Of a stretch of DNA of 64,000 bases, positions 50,686 to 59,780 are shown piece after piece. Within the stretch, counting starts at the first letter, position 1. Every line of letters starts with the position of its first letter. The stretch is from positions 1 to 64,000 of the IMG/VR virus record IMGVR_UViG_3300027151_000002, one strand, 5' to 3'. Under the pieces are notes generated by a model. The model was given only the letters and a program-made list of their open reading frames with translations. It had not been told where the DNA came from and made no database searches. The DNA comes from a virus. The position numbers were made by a program, and so were the translations under genes.

Positions 50686-50716
50686 GGCGGTTTCCCGAAG
50701 AAACCGCCTTCTTTTC
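50686..50716 (+). terminator. Rho-independent terminator
   Basis: GGCGGTTTC-CCGAA-GAAACCGCC (nine pairs, loop five) followed by TTCTTTTCC. It ends the fibre gene. Confidence 0.85.
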
Positions 50717-50751
50717 CATTGCTAAACTAACGAAGACCATTCTTTCTGATC

Positions 50752-51063
50752 ATGGCAATTACTTACACATGGGCGGTGGCCAATATGGACCGCACGCTTT
50801 CAAATGGTTACGTGGGCACTGTTCACTATACAATTTCTGCCGATGATGGCACCTATGCAAGTTCGGCCTATGGCAGTCTTGGTCTTGAAGCTCCTGACGA
50901 GGACAATGCCATTCCTTACGCTCAGCTCACTCCCGAAATTGTCATCGGCTGGGTGAAAGAAAAGTTTGGCGATGAGAAAGTAGCAGAAATTGAAGCTGCT
51001 CTTGCCGTTCAAATTGAACAGCAACGTACTCCCACCACTGGCACTGGTCTTCCTTGGGCTTGA
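50752..51063 (+). CDS. DUF7936-like small protein of the fibre region
   Basis: A 103-residue protein with ITYTWAVANMDRTLSNGYVG near the start and VIGWVKEKFGDEKVAEIEAA. It matches my memory of a small family frequent next to fibre or structural genes in cyanophages. Function is unknown; possibly a virion accessory or fibre-associated protein. It ends three bases before the next gene. Confidence 0.65.
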   Translation: MAITYTWAVANMDRTLSNGYVGTVHYTISADDGTYASSAYGSLGLEAPDEDNAIPYAQLTPEIVIGWVKEKFGDEKVAEIEAALAVQIEQQRTPTTGTGLPWA

Positions 51064-51066
51064 TAA

Positions 51067-51207
51067 ATGGCAGCAAAATCAAAGATTGGTATTAGCGGTC
51101 AAAAGCTACATCAAGCTGGCAAGCCAAAGCTTACAAAGCAAGGCCAAGGAAAACATAGCAAAGCATCTCACGGCCGCAAACTTTCTCGCGGCCAAGGCAA
51201 GGGATGA
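51067..51207 (+). CDS. Small Lys/Gly/Gln-rich basic protein
   Basis: A 46-residue highly basic protein (MAAKSKIGISGQKLHQAGKP...) with repeated QGKG/RGQGKG motifs. It has no fold signature; related short basic proteins occur in structural regions of cyanophages. It may bind DNA or be a virion minor component. A terminator follows. Confidence 0.65.
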   Translation: MAAKSKIGISGQKLHQAGKPKLTKQGQGKHSKASHGRKLSRGQGKG

Positions 51208-51214
51208 TTATTTC

Positions 51215-51236
51215 AAGGAGCGTTAGCTCCTTTTTT
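51215..51236 (+). terminator. Rho-independent terminator
   Basis: AAGGAGC-GTTA-GCTCCTT followed by TTTT. It ends the short two-gene unit. Confidence 0.85.
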
Positions 51237-51281
51237 AATGGCAAGAACAAAGCTATAATGAAGCTAATTAGCCAGTGAGCA

Positions 51282-51854
51282 ATGATTTATCCAGCCACTT
51301 ATGACATAGTGGTATTGCAAAATGCCACTTGGAAAAATCAGTTTAGAGCCACTGAAAACCAGAAGCAAACAACAATTGATATTTCTGGAAGCACATTTAC
51401 TACTAGCTGCCATGGCTTTAACAGTGGTCAGAAAGTGGTATTTGCTGGAGGCGCATTACCTTGCGGGATGACTGACAATACTGTCTACTATGTCATTGCA
51501 AGTGGTTTAACTAACGATTCTTTCAAAGTGTCAGCTTCTTCTGGGGGAACAAGCCTAGCTCTTCATGGTACCGCTAGTGGTACGCATTACGTGAGCACTC
51601 CCATTAATTTAAGTGGATATACTGTTGATTCTGATATTCGCGGGCTTCTTGAAAATCAATATGTGGGCACTTTCTCTCCATCGTTAATTGATGCAGCAAA
51701 TGGTTTGTTTCAGCTTGAACTTTCTCCTGCCACCACTTCTGGCTTTGAAACTGGACAGTTTGGTTATGACGTGAGTCTCACTTCATCTGGAGGCGAGCGA
51801 TATTATTGGCTTACTGGCAAGATGACTGTTCAAGCCACTTATTCACGCGCTTAA
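51282..51854 (+). CDS. Virion/fibre-associated protein
   Basis: A 190-residue protein. SCHGFNSGQKVVFAGGALPC and VYYVIASGLTNDSFKVSASS form a beta module often found in phage fibre or baseplate-associated proteins, also seen in the 829-residue protein downstream (HGLVPGKRIGIYGVSD). The two may share an evolutionary source. N-terminal part IVVLQNATWKNQFR might anchor it. Confidence 0.6.
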   Translation: MIYPATYDIVVLQNATWKNQFRATENQKQTTIDISGSTFTTSCHGFNSGQKVVFAGGALPCGMTDNTVYYVIASGLTNDSFKVSASSGGTSLALHGTASGTHYVSTPINLSGYTVDSDIRGLLENQYVGTFSPSLIDAANGLFQLELSPATTSGFETGQFGYDVSLTSSGGERYYWLTGKMTVQATYSRA

Positions 51855-51858
51855 TTTC

Positions 51859-52110
51859 ATGCCGGAAGTATCTCTCATTTCGACTGCTAATGGCAGTGTT
51901 GCATTAATTGGCGAAAATAATACAGGGTCTAGCGCCATCTTTTCTAGCGATGATGGCAATGCTGTTATCGTCAGTGCTTCAAGCACTAATGCAGCTATCA
52001 TTAATAGTGATTCCGTTGCTTCTTCTATGGTGGTTGCGTCTTCAGTTGGAGCGCAAGGACCACAAGGAGACAACGATAACGCTATTGCTTATTCCATTGC
52101 TTTAGGATGA
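51859..52110 (+). CDS. Small Ser/Ala-rich protein with collagen-like GPQG
   Basis: An 83-residue protein. The pattern of short strands (AIFSSDDGNAVIVSASSTNA) suggests a beta-helical or repetitive tip structure. VGAQGPQGDN resembles a collagen-like triplet found in many phage fibres. It abuts the next gene directly. Confidence 0.6.
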   Translation: MPEVSLISTANGSVALIGENNTGSSAIFSSDDGNAVIVSASSTNAAIINSDSVASSMVVASSVGAQGPQGDNDNAIAYSIALG

Positions 52111-54600
52111 ATGGCTAAATATCTCGTTTCTGGCTATACATTCTCGCCTGGCGTTGCTGGCTCTGGCAGTATTACGATTAGCGGTATTTTTCCGCTAGAG
52201 CAATTTTTGCTTGCTACAAATGTCACTGATAATGTAGTTATTTATCAATTCAATTCGCCGGCACGAGGCGGTAGTGTTAGCAGCGTTTCGGGAAATACGA
52301 CGCTATTCCTTAATGCTGACACTAGCGGCATGAACGCTGCAGATAAAGTGCAGCTTTTTGTTGATGATGGCGCAGATATTCAAGTGGAGATTGCTAATGC
52401 AAGCGTAGAGATTAGCAATGATAGCGGCAATCCAGTACCTGCAAGCATTGCAAGTTTACCATTACCGTCTGGAGCTGCGTCTGAAGCCACTGCGTCTGGC
52501 ATTAGAACTGCCATCGCTAGCGGCGTAAATGTTTACCCTGCGAATATTACTACTAAATTCAGGGAATCGTTTGAAAGCTTTTCTCCTGGAACTAATTGGA
52601 CTTTAACTACAGCTTCGGGGGACCTTGTTCAGCTAGATGGAAATGCAATGTCTGCGTCCTATCTAGTTATTTCTAAAGATCCTCTAGTCGCAGACGGAGA
52701 AACAGTTTTACAGGGAATCACTAACTATGACATGCCTTTAGAGGCTGCAGTTGGCTTAAGTATGTCCCAGCGAGTATTGGGACAAGAGCTGTCAGTAGAA
52801 ATTATTAGCACAGACGCAGGTCTCACCCCTCCTTCTGAATTAACCATTGCAAGTATTTCGCAATCAACTACCACTTTGACAGTTAATACGTCAGGCGCCC
52901 ATGGTCTTGTTCCTGGCAAGCGTATTGGTATTTATGGAGTGAGTGATAGTCGATTTAACTATCCGTCTTTAGTTGTTGCGACCATTCCTTCTACCACGCA
53001 GTTCACTTGCACTGCTGGACCTGGTGGTACCATTCCTTCTGTAACGGCAGGTCCATTTACTTCCGGTTTTGTTTACCAGCGCTCTGCATTGGGATATGCA
53101 AGGGATGGGATGTCGCAAATTTTTGAGAACGCTACTGCCACTAACTCATCTTTATACGTGCGCGCCAATAGTGGCGATGTTCTTCCTGGCGGTGCTGCGA
53201 ATGGTAACCATTCAACAACCGTCAACACGACTGTTGGAACACAAGGTATTAATGCTGCTTTCACTTACTCATGGTTTCCAGCCACTGAATTTAGATATAT
53301 TTTGCAGGCAGACAGGGCTCAGTATCAAGATGCTGCAGTTGACAGTATTGGTGCGTTGAATGCCAGGATATTTAGAACGCAGGTGGTTCCTGATTTTACA
53401 AAACAATATAAGCTGCGTTTTCGATTTACCAATAATAAAGGGCTTACTGTTCCAACTGCACAAATTGTTTCTGCAGTCAAAGCCGGCTCTACCACTGCCA
53501 CAATTACAACGTCAACAGCGCATGGTTTAACAACTGGTGATCAAATTGTCATCTATGGCATTCGTGATCAAACTAACTTCGCCAACTTGACTACTGCCAC
53601 TGCAGTTGCCTCCACCCCCACGTCCACTTCTTTCACCATTGCTTTTGGTGCTTCTGCCACTGCTACCAGTTATGGTGGCATGGTGGCGCGAGTGCAAGGC
53701 GGAAGCATTCCTGCCGCCTTTACAACTGTTGCCATTCAGTCTGCAGCCAACGATGGCACTGCATTAACTCTCGTTGGTAGCGGCAACTGGGCCGCTTCAG
53801 TTGGGGACTATGTGAATGTTTATAGCTGTAGAAACGATTCGACTGGTGCATCTTTAAATGTGGATGGCGTCTATAAAGTTGCAAACGTTGCTACTACGAC
53901 AATAACTTTACTTCCCATTGGAGGAACTGTTCTTCCTGCCACTTTTACCACTACAAATGCTGGCGGTACGATCATTAAACGTACAGACGCACGAATTGGC
54001 TTTGTTCGTATTTTTGATTATCTCCGTGAAAGAGTGGAGATTCAAGCTAATTCAACGCAAGCAGCTTCTGTTCCAGTACAGTTAACTCACCAAGCAAGCG
54101 TTAATGCGCTTAATACTGCAGGCTCTGCAGCGCACGATGCTGCGGTTGCTGGTAACCCTGTAAGGATTGCAGGACGTGCTCTCACTGCCAACTACGCAAA
54201 CGTTGCCACTGGCGATACGGCTGATCTAATCACCACTTTACAAGGTGCATTAATCACTCGTCCATATCAAATTCCTGAGCTTGAATGGTCCTACGCTGCA
54301 ACTAGTAGTGGCATTTCAAACACAGCAGACGTGGCATTAGCTGGCGCTGCCGGTGCTGGTTTAAGACGCTATCTCACTTCTTTGGCGGTTAAAAACGCGA
54401 ATGCTACGGTGACAGAAGCCGTAGTAAAGGATGGTAGTACTGTAATTTGGCGCGGACACCTCAGTGGAACCATGACATCAACAGATCAAATTGTTTTTAA
54501 TAATCCATTGAAAACGTCCGCTAATGCTGCTTTAAACTTTGCTTGTGTAGCCTCCGGCGCTCAAGTGTATGTCAATGCTCAAGGATATACTGCTCCATAA
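52111..54600 (+). CDS. Large virion protein, putative fibre or tail-associated
   Basis: An 829-residue Ala/Ser/Thr-rich protein. It contains two HGL-x-GKRIGIYG / HGLTTGDQIVIYG modules (about residues 265-320 and 465-530), related to the HGF module of the protein at 51282. The N-terminal beta-rich part could be the attachment. No enzymatic motif was found. Its place after the fibres suggests a surface structure or appendage. Confidence 0.65.
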   Translation: MAKYLVSGYTFSPGVAGSGSITISGIFPLEQFLLATNVTDNVVIYQFNSPARGGSVSSVSGNTTLFLNADTSGMNAADKVQLFVDDGADIQVEIANASVEISNDSGNPVPASIASLPLPSGAASEATASGIRTAIASGVNVYPANITTKFRESFESFSPGTNWTLTTASGDLVQLDGNAMSASYLVISKDPLVADGETVLQGITNYDMPLEAAVGLSMSQRVLGQELSVEIISTDAGLTPPSELTIASISQSTTTLTVNTSGAHGLVPGKRIGIYGVSDSRFNYPSLVVATIPSTTQFTCTAGPGGTIPSVTAGPFTSGFVYQRSALGYARDGMSQIFENATATNSSLYVRANSGDVLPGGAANGNHSTTVNTTVGTQGINAAFTYSWFPATEFRYILQADRAQYQDAAVDSIGALNARIFRTQVVPDFTKQYKLRFRFTNNKGLTVPTAQIVSAVKAGSTTATITTSTAHGLTTGDQIVIYGIRDQTNFANLTTATAVASTPTSTSFTIAFGASATATSYGGMVARVQGGSIPAAFTTVAIQSAANDGTALTLVGSGNWAASVGDYVNVYSCRNDSTGASLNVDGVYKVANVATTTITLLPIGGTVLPATFTTTNAGGTIIKRTDARIGFVRIFDYLRERVEIQANSTQAASVPVQLTHQASVNALNTAGSAAHDAAVAGNPVRIAGRALTANYANVATGDTADLITTLQGALITRPYQIPELEWSYAATSSGISNTADVALAGAAGAGLRRYLTSLAVKNANATVTEAVVKDGSTVIWRGHLSGTMTSTDQIVFNNPLKTSANAALNFACVASGAQVYVNAQGYTAP

Positions 54601-54625
54601 TAGACTTAAATAAAGGGCTATTTTC

Positions 54626-55852
54626 ATGGGACAAGTAGTTAGAGGCGGTGACCAGTTTGAAACTGCAATTGCCGCCGATTATCGTGGTCAAATTATTCGT
54701 CGTGGTATTGACAGCGGAGAAGTGGATGCCTTTGCACGTAAGCGCGTAAGCCAGCCATATACGCTATTTGATTCCGTACTTCGTTACGACAAACGTAGTG
54801 ATGTGTGGAATGAAACCATCACTGGTTCTGCATCGTCTGTTCATGATGCGAATCAAAGCTCTATCAATATGACTGTCACCACCGCCTCTGGTGACAGCGT
54901 AATGAGGCGCACTCGGCGAAGGTTTCCTTATCAGCCAGGAAAGTCTTTGCTTTCCATTCAAAGCTTTGCTGGGTCAATGCCGGCGAGTGGTGTTATTCAG
55001 GAAGTGGGACTATTTGATGACAACAATGGAATCATTCTTCGTGCCAGTGGCACCACTCTTCAGCTAGTGGTAAGAGGAAAGTATTCTGGCGTTGTCACTG
55101 AAAACGTTATTAATCAGGATCAATGGAATATTGACACTGCTTCGTGGCTTGATTTTTCAAAGGCCAACATCTTTACCACTGATCTTGAATGGTTAGGGGC
55201 AGGACGGGCACGTTGTGGTTTTATTCTTGATGGCGAATATTATTATTGCCATGAATTCCTCCATGCAAATAATATTAGTAGCGTCTATATGACAGCGGCA
55301 GTATTGCCACAAACCTATCGCATTGCAAAATATGCAACAAGCGCTAGTGGCGCAACAATGAAGCAAATTTGCTCCACTGTTGCAAGCGAAGGCGGGTATC
55401 AACCCTATGGCGAAGTTTATGCAATTTCTCCTGCTCTTGGTTCAATTCCTAATATCACTGGTGAGCGTATCGTTGCCGGCATTCGCATGGCAAGTGGCCG
55501 CACTGATAATGTGATCATTCCAGTGAAAGTTGATTTAGTGACGGAGGATAATACCACGATTGAATGGAAGCTTCGTCGTAATCCAACCACTTCTGGCGTT
55601 ACTTGGACCGCTAGTGCCAATGGCAGGGGAAATGTGGAAACCACCTCTGCTGGCAGCATTGTTTCCGGCGGAACCACTGTTAATGCTGGTCTTTACTACA
55701 GCGCTGGTTCAGTGGAAATCGATGTGCAAGATGGGCTTAGCCTTTCCTTGGGCGTCAATGGAAGCGGAGTTAGCGATGAACTGTTCCTTACAGTGACAAG
55801 CTCTGGCAACGCTAAAGCAACTGGCATGTTGGGCTGGATTGAAACGCTATAG
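54626..55852 (+). CDS. Virion structural protein
   Basis: A 408-residue beta-rich protein. GDSVMRRTRRRFPYQPGKSL, LFDDNNGIILRASG and LEWLGAGRARCGFILDGEYY match a conserved module of phage structural proteins (a lectin-like/concanavalin-type beta sandwich is possible). RGIDSGEVDAFARKR near the start may be the attachment. The role in host binding is inferred from position. Confidence 0.65.
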   Translation: MGQVVRGGDQFETAIAADYRGQIIRRGIDSGEVDAFARKRVSQPYTLFDSVLRYDKRSDVWNETITGSASSVHDANQSSINMTVTTASGDSVMRRTRRRFPYQPGKSLLSIQSFAGSMPASGVIQEVGLFDDNNGIILRASGTTLQLVVRGKYSGVVTENVINQDQWNIDTASWLDFSKANIFTTDLEWLGAGRARCGFILDGEYYYCHEFLHANNISSVYMTAAVLPQTYRIAKYATSASGATMKQICSTVASEGGYQPYGEVYAISPALGSIPNITGERIVAGIRMASGRTDNVIIPVKVDLVTEDNTTIEWKLRRNPTTSGVTWTASANGRGNVETTSAGSIVSGGTTVNAGLYYSAGSVEIDVQDGLSLSLGVNGSGVSDELFLTVTSSGNAKATGMLGWIETL

Positions 55853-55873
55853 AAGCTATGCTGGGGCAGCACC

Positions 55874-56095
55874 ATGCTACCCCTTTCCATGGCTTTTCCT
55901 TTCGTTGCAGAAGGCGAGTGGTACAAGCAACAGACGGAGCATCTTTCGGACATTCTTGCTGAGCTACTGACAGACGATGATCCAGCAATGGCCTGTAAGG
56001 CACTGAGCGAAACCATCGCTTCTTGGGAGGACTACCACGAGAAGGAGCTTGCTAAATGGAAGCGCCTCAGGGTGCTTCTGGGCTTAAGTAATTAA
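55874..56095 (+). CDS. Small helical protein
   Basis: A 73-residue acidic helical protein; an alternative start at 55889 gives MAFPFVAEGEW. The pattern ASWEDYHEKELAKWKRLRVLL resembles a coiled-coil tail. It converges with the endolysin gene, overlapping its end by four bases. Function unknown. Confidence 0.55.
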   Translation: MLPLSMAFPFVAEGEWYKQQTEHLSDILAELLTDDDPAMACKALSETIASWEDYHEKELAKWKRLRVLLGLSN

Positions 56096-57036
56096 CCTTC
56101 TTGATAGACGCTAATAAAGACAGTGCCGGTTTTGGTGAGCGGAAGGATTTTGTCGCGCAAGTCAATGTTGTGACAACGCACGCAACCATGAGTGGGGACT
56201 AATGGCTGCTTGGGAGCCCATGCTCCCGGCCAACCATTTGCGCTTCCGCCACCATGCACCATAATTCCAGCCCTACCATTGCCGGCTTCTTGATTTTCTA
56301 GTTCGACCATGTCAAAGCTGTACCAGCCGTAAGCCATGAGGGTGCGATCATAAGCAGGCTTGTCGCCCACTTTCTCATAGTCTTTGTAAATGGCACCAAT
56401 TTTATAGATCCCTGGAGGAGTGTCTGAATTTGTAATCTTCCATTCAAAATCACTATATTGTCCACGAGCAAGACAAGGGATTTCCCATAAGAGCTTCCCT
56501 TCAAATGAGAAAGCCTTCATGGTTTCCACTGCATCGTTCACAATTAAATGTGAATCGCCTTTCTTAAAGCCAAAATCTTGCGGACGTTTCTTGGGGCCAA
56601 TCATAGTAAAAGCAGTGCTCTCAGGAGCATATTCCTTCATGAGCTTAGACAGTTTTGCGGGGTAATCGGGATCCGTGGCATACGATTGCTCCTTGAGCAT
56701 ACGCGCCGCTGCATAGCGATTAGGGGCATTATTGATGCCCTTAAAGTGACGATAGTCTTTATACCATCGCGTGATTAAATATTCAATGCAAGCAGCAAGA
56801 CTAGGGAAATCAATAAAACCAGCTTTAATGGTCACCCATTGACCGTCATACCATTCTTGCGTAGAAGTGGTGGTGCCACTTCCTTTTAGGCCTAGATAAT
56901 TATGCTTTCCAGAAGTATGATTCCCAAAGCCACTTTCTAGGCAGCATTGTGCAGCTACCAGCTCTGGATATCGAGCGCCATATTTACGAGCAATTTGGAA
57001 GCATTCATCCCAGAATGCTCGATTTGACGGCCACAT
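56092..57036 (-). CDS. Endolysin: glucosaminidase plus L,D-transpeptidase-like domain
   Basis: A 314-residue two-domain lysis enzyme. Residues 1-145 match glucosaminidase/FlgJ-type hydrolases (LVAAQCCLESGFGNHTSGKHNYLGLKG with catalytic Glu), cutting glycan strands. Residues 160-314 resemble the YkuD fold, with MVHGGG and THGCVRCHN, the His...HGC-x-R active-site motif. YkuD enzymes form or exchange peptidoglycan cross-links, so here the domain might cleave, rearrange or simply bind peptide. The cassette is minus strand, with a small membrane gene and a holin candidate upstream. There is no signal peptide. Confidence 0.85.
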   Translation of the reverse strand: MWPSNRAFWDECFQIARKYGARYPELVAAQCCLESGFGNHTSGKHNYLGLKGSGTTTSTQEWYDGQWVTIKAGFIDFPSLAACIEYLITRWYKDYRHFKGINNAPNRYAAARMLKEQSYATDPDYPAKLSKLMKEYAPESTAFTMIGPKKRPQDFGFKKGDSHLIVNDAVETMKAFSFEGKLLWEIPCLARGQYSDFEWKITNSDTPPGIYKIGAIYKDYEKVGDKPAYDRTLMAYGWYSFDMVELENQEAGNGRAGIMVHGGGSANGWPGAWAPKQPLVPTHGCVRCHNIDLRDKILPLTKTGTVFISVYQEG

Positions 57037-57040
57037 GGCC

Positions 57041-57184
57041 TCAGCCCTTCACGCGAAAAATAGTCTTCAAGCCTTCAAGAAGAAGCTGAAGAACGTTATT
57101 GCTTTTCCAAGGGGAACGATCAAGAATTTGGTCGGCGGCGGCAATAATGATGCCACCAATAACAAACCATTCTGCGCCGCTCAT
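57041..57184 (-). CDS. Small membrane-associated lysis-region protein
   Basis: A 47-residue protein (MSGAEWFVIGGIIIAAADQI...) with a hydrophobic N-terminal helix followed by DRSPWKSNNVLQLLLEGLKTI. Very similar small proteins are frequent in cyanophage lysis modules. It lies four bases before the endolysin start and is probably co-translated. Candidate holin or holin partner. Confidence 0.65.
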   Translation of the reverse strand: MSGAEWFVIGGIIIAAADQILDRSPWKSNNVLQLLLEGLKTIFRVKG

Positions 57185-57214
57185 GATGAACAATGCAAGG
57201 AAGATATAAATACG

Positions 57215-57433
57215 CTAGCGCTTAATTTCTAAACTGCGCACTCTAGTTTCAATGTCGCTCATCTTATCTGTGAGCACGCTTAGCTTCTCGGTGATGCTTT
57301 CAATTTGCACTGCCACTCTTGCTTGCTGAGTGCCCACTGCAATAAGCATGGCGCCTGTTGACAGCAACATGCCAGCCGTGATGGTGGCTACAAAATTTGC
57401 AAGGCCGTCCTTGAAACTGTCCATAGCCATCAA
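57215..57433 (-). CDS. Holin or inner-membrane spanin candidate
   Basis: A 72-residue protein: one transmembrane helix ([23 protein letters not shown]) followed by a coiled coil ([20 protein letters not shown]). The single N-terminal membrane span plus coiled coil fits an inner-membrane spanin or a XhlA-like accessory holin. Position first in the lysis cassette favours a holin function. Confidence 0.6.
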   Translation of the reverse strand: MMAMDSFKDGLANFVATITAGMLLSTGAMLIAVGTQQARVAVQIESITEKLSVLTDKMSDIETRVRSLEIKR

Positions 57434-57510
57434 TCAATACGCCTATTCTATACAAAATTCACGAGGCATTATTTAGCGTTAAACTATGGTCAAGACAATT
57501 TAATAGTGCC

Positions 57511-57993
57511 ATGCCAAGAGCGAATGGTCCTGATGAGCTGCTTTATTCTCTCATTGAACTTCGCCCTGGAGATGCAAAACGTAGATTTCGTAAGAGTATT
57601 TTTGAAGATTATTTTCTGAGGGGACCATTTGGGCAGTGTGCCTGTGCATATTGCGGGGAATGGAAAGAAAAGCTTACGATTGACCACATTGTTCCCAAGA
57701 GCAAAGGAGGCCCGCATTTCAGCCGTTGGAACATGCTTCCCGCATGCAAAAGCTGTAATCTTCGTAAAGGAAACCTTCCAATGCTGGAATGGTGGCGAGT
57801 GCAACCATTCTGGACCGAGAAGCGAGAGGAGATTGTGATGGCATGGGTGTATTGCAATAGCTTTGTTAGCGCCCACACTGACCAGAAGGAGCTTGAAGCA
57901 TGGTGCGAGAAGAAAGGGATTGTGCTGCCGATGCACCAAACAATTGAGCATGAAAAAGCCCCCTTATGGGGGCTTTGTTGCAATGCTGCTTAG
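57511..57993 (+). CDS. HNH endonuclease
   Basis: A 160-residue protein. CACAYCGEW...[15 protein letters not shown] and [11 protein letters not shown] form a zinc-stabilised HNH motif with the DH pair and the second Cys pair. Free-standing phage HNH enzymes are homing endonucleases, packaging nucleases or host-DNA nucleases. It is alone on the plus strand amid minus-strand genes, as expected for a mobile gene. A terminator hairpin is embedded in its last codons (57955-57976). Confidence 0.85.
   Translation: MPRANGPDELLYSLIELRPGDAKRRFRKSIFEDYFLRGPFGQCACAYCGEWKEKLTIDHIVPKSKGGPHFSRWNMLPACKSCNLRKGNLPMLEWWRVQPFWTEKREEIVMAWVYCNSFVSAHTDQKELEAWCEKKGIVLPMHQTIEHEKAPLWGLCCNAA
57955..57980 (+). terminator. 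Terminator embedded in HNH gene end
   Basis: AAAGCCCCC-TTAT-GGGGGCTTT followed by GTTG. It lies six codons before the stop of the HNH gene, inside the coding sequence. Confidence 0.75.
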
Positions 57994-58358
57994 TTTTCAA
58001 TGGGAGCAAAAGTGATTTGCTTTCCGGGAAGATCGTAGCGAATGCCAGGAACCGGCTGAACCGAGCCAGGCATTGGACAGAATCCTCCTTCGCATTGTTG
58101 GGAAGCATTCTCAAGAGCCTCAACTGCTTCTTGCTGTGGCTCGTTTTCCATATTAAAAATGAGAAGATCAAGATACCAACTGGCTTTCTTCAAATCTTCC
58201 AGGCCATTTTTTTCTTCATAGCGCCAAACGTATTTCATTACATTCCCTTTCAGGAATCCACGAAATTCGTCTTGGTCCATTGAAGCTTCAATAGCCTCAA
58301 TACATTCAATGCCGCCATTCTTGGCATAATGACGGGGATGATTCACGGCGTCAGTCAT
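57990..58358 (-). CDS. DUF3310 protein
   Basis: A 122-residue protein with [40 protein letters not shown] and [12 protein letters not shown], the core of DUF3310 (found in many phages, sometimes called nucleotide kinase-like without proof). C-terminal extension (about residues 75-122) holds Cys and Pro residues unlike the core. It ends one base before the start of ThyX. Confidence 0.8.
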   Translation of the reverse strand: MTDAVNHPRHYAKNGGIECIEAIEASMDQDEFRGFLKGNVMKYVWRYEEKNGLEDLKKASWYLDLLIFNMENEPQQEAVEALENASQQCEGGFCPMPGSVQPVPGIRYDLPGKQITFAPIEN

Positions 58359-59071
58359 TAGAAAGAAGATTGGTGAAGATCAAAAGCCTCAAAGGCTTCT
58401 TTGAACAATGGACGGGCAAGGGAAGACAAGGCCTGAGCATAAGCCTGGATTTCTCCTTGGCTATCAGCCTTGTCCCGCAGAGAGATGAAATGCAAGAGAG
58501 CCTGAAGGCTGCAAGTCCAGGTGAAGGACGTATAGGTGGACATTGGCATGATGCCTCGTGCCTGCTCCTTGCTCACTCCTAGCGTCAGCAACGCCTTGTA
58601 AGCCTGCTTGGACTGCTCAAGGGCCTTGGCATATTCAATCATGGCCACTTGGTTCATGCTTGGCTCCAGAGGGCCGCTAGAGGCCTGTTTGTTGCTGGGG
58701 CTTTGCTGGCGGAATTCACGAGGCATGTAATAGGCCTCTTCATCAGCTTCGCAGTAGCGAAAGCTTTTCTCGTTCCAACCAAGCGTGTCATTGGCAAACG
58801 TACCACCAATAACATGCTTCCACCATTGCCGACAAACGAACAGCGGAGCCTTCACTTGCCATTTGGTGACAACGCCACGAAATGGACTGGTGTGTTGGTG
58901 CTTGACGAGATAATTAAGAAGCTTCTGGTCCTTTTCGGACCATTCGCTGCTGGTCTGATCAAAGCTCTGCCGAGCGTCGCAAACAATATCAAGAGAGCTT
59001 CCCATCCAATCAATGAGACGCACCATGCTGATGCCATCCATCAGCGGATCGATTTTTTCAGCAATAGCCAT
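58358..59071 (-). CDS. thyX: Flavin-dependent thymidylate synthase (ThyX)
   Basis: A 237-residue ThyX that makes dTMP from dUMP using folate and FAD/NADPH. Visible are HQHTSPFRG, FVCRQWWKH and WNEKSFRY from the ThyX motif, and SLRDKADSQGEIQAYA near the end. The usual RHR-x2-S-x-NE-x-S-x-R motif carries an extra eight residues between the H and the NE (VIGGTFANDTLGW). Such a loop occurs in some phage ThyX proteins. It is coupled with DUF3310 and dCTP deaminase as a nucleotide-supply group. Confidence 0.9.
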   Translation of the reverse strand: MAIAEKIDPLMDGISMVRLIDWMGSSLDIVCDARQSFDQTSSEWSEKDQKLLNYLVKHQHTSPFRGVVTKWQVKAPLFVCRQWWKHVIGGTFANDTLGWNEKSFRYCEADEEAYYMPREFRQQSPSNKQASSGPLEPSMNQVAMIEYAKALEQSKQAYKALLTLGVSKEQARGIMPMSTYTSFTWTCSLQALLHFISLRDKADSQGEIQAYAQALSSLARPLFKEAFEAFDLHQSSF

Positions 59072-59375
59072 GGATTAAAGCGAGAGGCCTGAGCCGTTGC
59101 AGACTGATTGTAGGAGCAATGTTCGTAGCCGAATGCCACCGTACTCGTGCCTTACGAGATCTTCCGCTTTCATCAAAGCCTTCAATGGTGCCAACAACGG
59201 AAGAGGGCATCCACCCTGCTGCCGTACGTTGTACGTACACCACATGCTGTCCTGGAAGCCATTCATGGTTGCGAGGAGTGCGAGGGAGTTTGTAAGGACG
59301 GTAGCCCGTCCCGCATTTTACGGCATCCTTCCCATCGTCCACCAGATAAACAAACTGCTTGCCAAATCGCTGCAT
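59058..59375 (-). CDS. Hypothetical protein
   Basis: A 105-residue beta-rich, positively charged protein (KQFVYLVDDGKDAVKCGTGY, then HVVYVQRTAAGWMPSS). It overlaps the start of ThyX by 14 bases. It could be a small SH3-like or RNA-binding barrel. Function unknown. Confidence 0.6.
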   Translation of the reverse strand: MQRFGKQFVYLVDDGKDAVKCGTGYRPYKLPRTPRNHEWLPGQHVVYVQRTAAGWMPSSVVGTIEGFDESGRSRKARVRWHSATNIAPTISLQRLRPLALIHGYC

Positions 59376-59405
59376 GGCTAGGCTAAACGAAACAATGCAA
59401 GGACA

Positions 59406-59780
59406 ATGAGCACTTTCTCTATTCCCGTTGGCCTAAAATACAATGGTCAAGATTGTATTGGCGTTATGGGGCCTTTTGAACGGAGCATGGAGCGGGACTT
59501 CGCTCTCGTTGCGAATAAGAAGGCACTGAGTGAATGCAATGACATTGACAAGCTGCGTGAAGTGGCTTGCACGATGATGGAAGGCTGGAGCAATATGCAA
59601 GAAGCCGTCACTGCATTGGTCAAGGAGAATCTTGAGCTGCGGCAAGCTATGCAGCTCCAAGAGCGTGATTTACAAGCTGCTGATGAGCTGCTTGGTGAAG
59701 CTGCTGATGCAGTTAAGCGCTTCGCAGAAAAGCAGCAATCCGCTCAAGCCAAAAAGTTTCCTTGGCCGTTTGGGTGGTAA
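59406..59780 (+). CDS. Hypothetical protein with coiled-coil C-terminus
   Basis: A 124-residue plus-strand protein in a minus-strand region. The N-terminal half is mixed (FERSMERDFALVANKKALSE), the C-terminal half a coiled coil (VKENLELRQAMQLQERDLQAADELL). It overlaps the following minus-strand nuclease gene by 68 bases at its 3' end. Function unknown. Confidence 0.65.
   Translation: MSTFSIPVGLKYNGQDCIGVMGPFERSMERDFALVANKKALSECNDIDKLREVACTMMEGWSNMQEAVTALVKENLELRQAMQLQERDLQAADELLGEAADAVKRFAEKQQSAQAKKFPWPFGW

Noticed and set aside
57035-57232. 65-residue plus-strand frame in the lysis region
   Set aside because: The minus strand has a better small membrane protein (57041-57184) that fits the lysis cassette.
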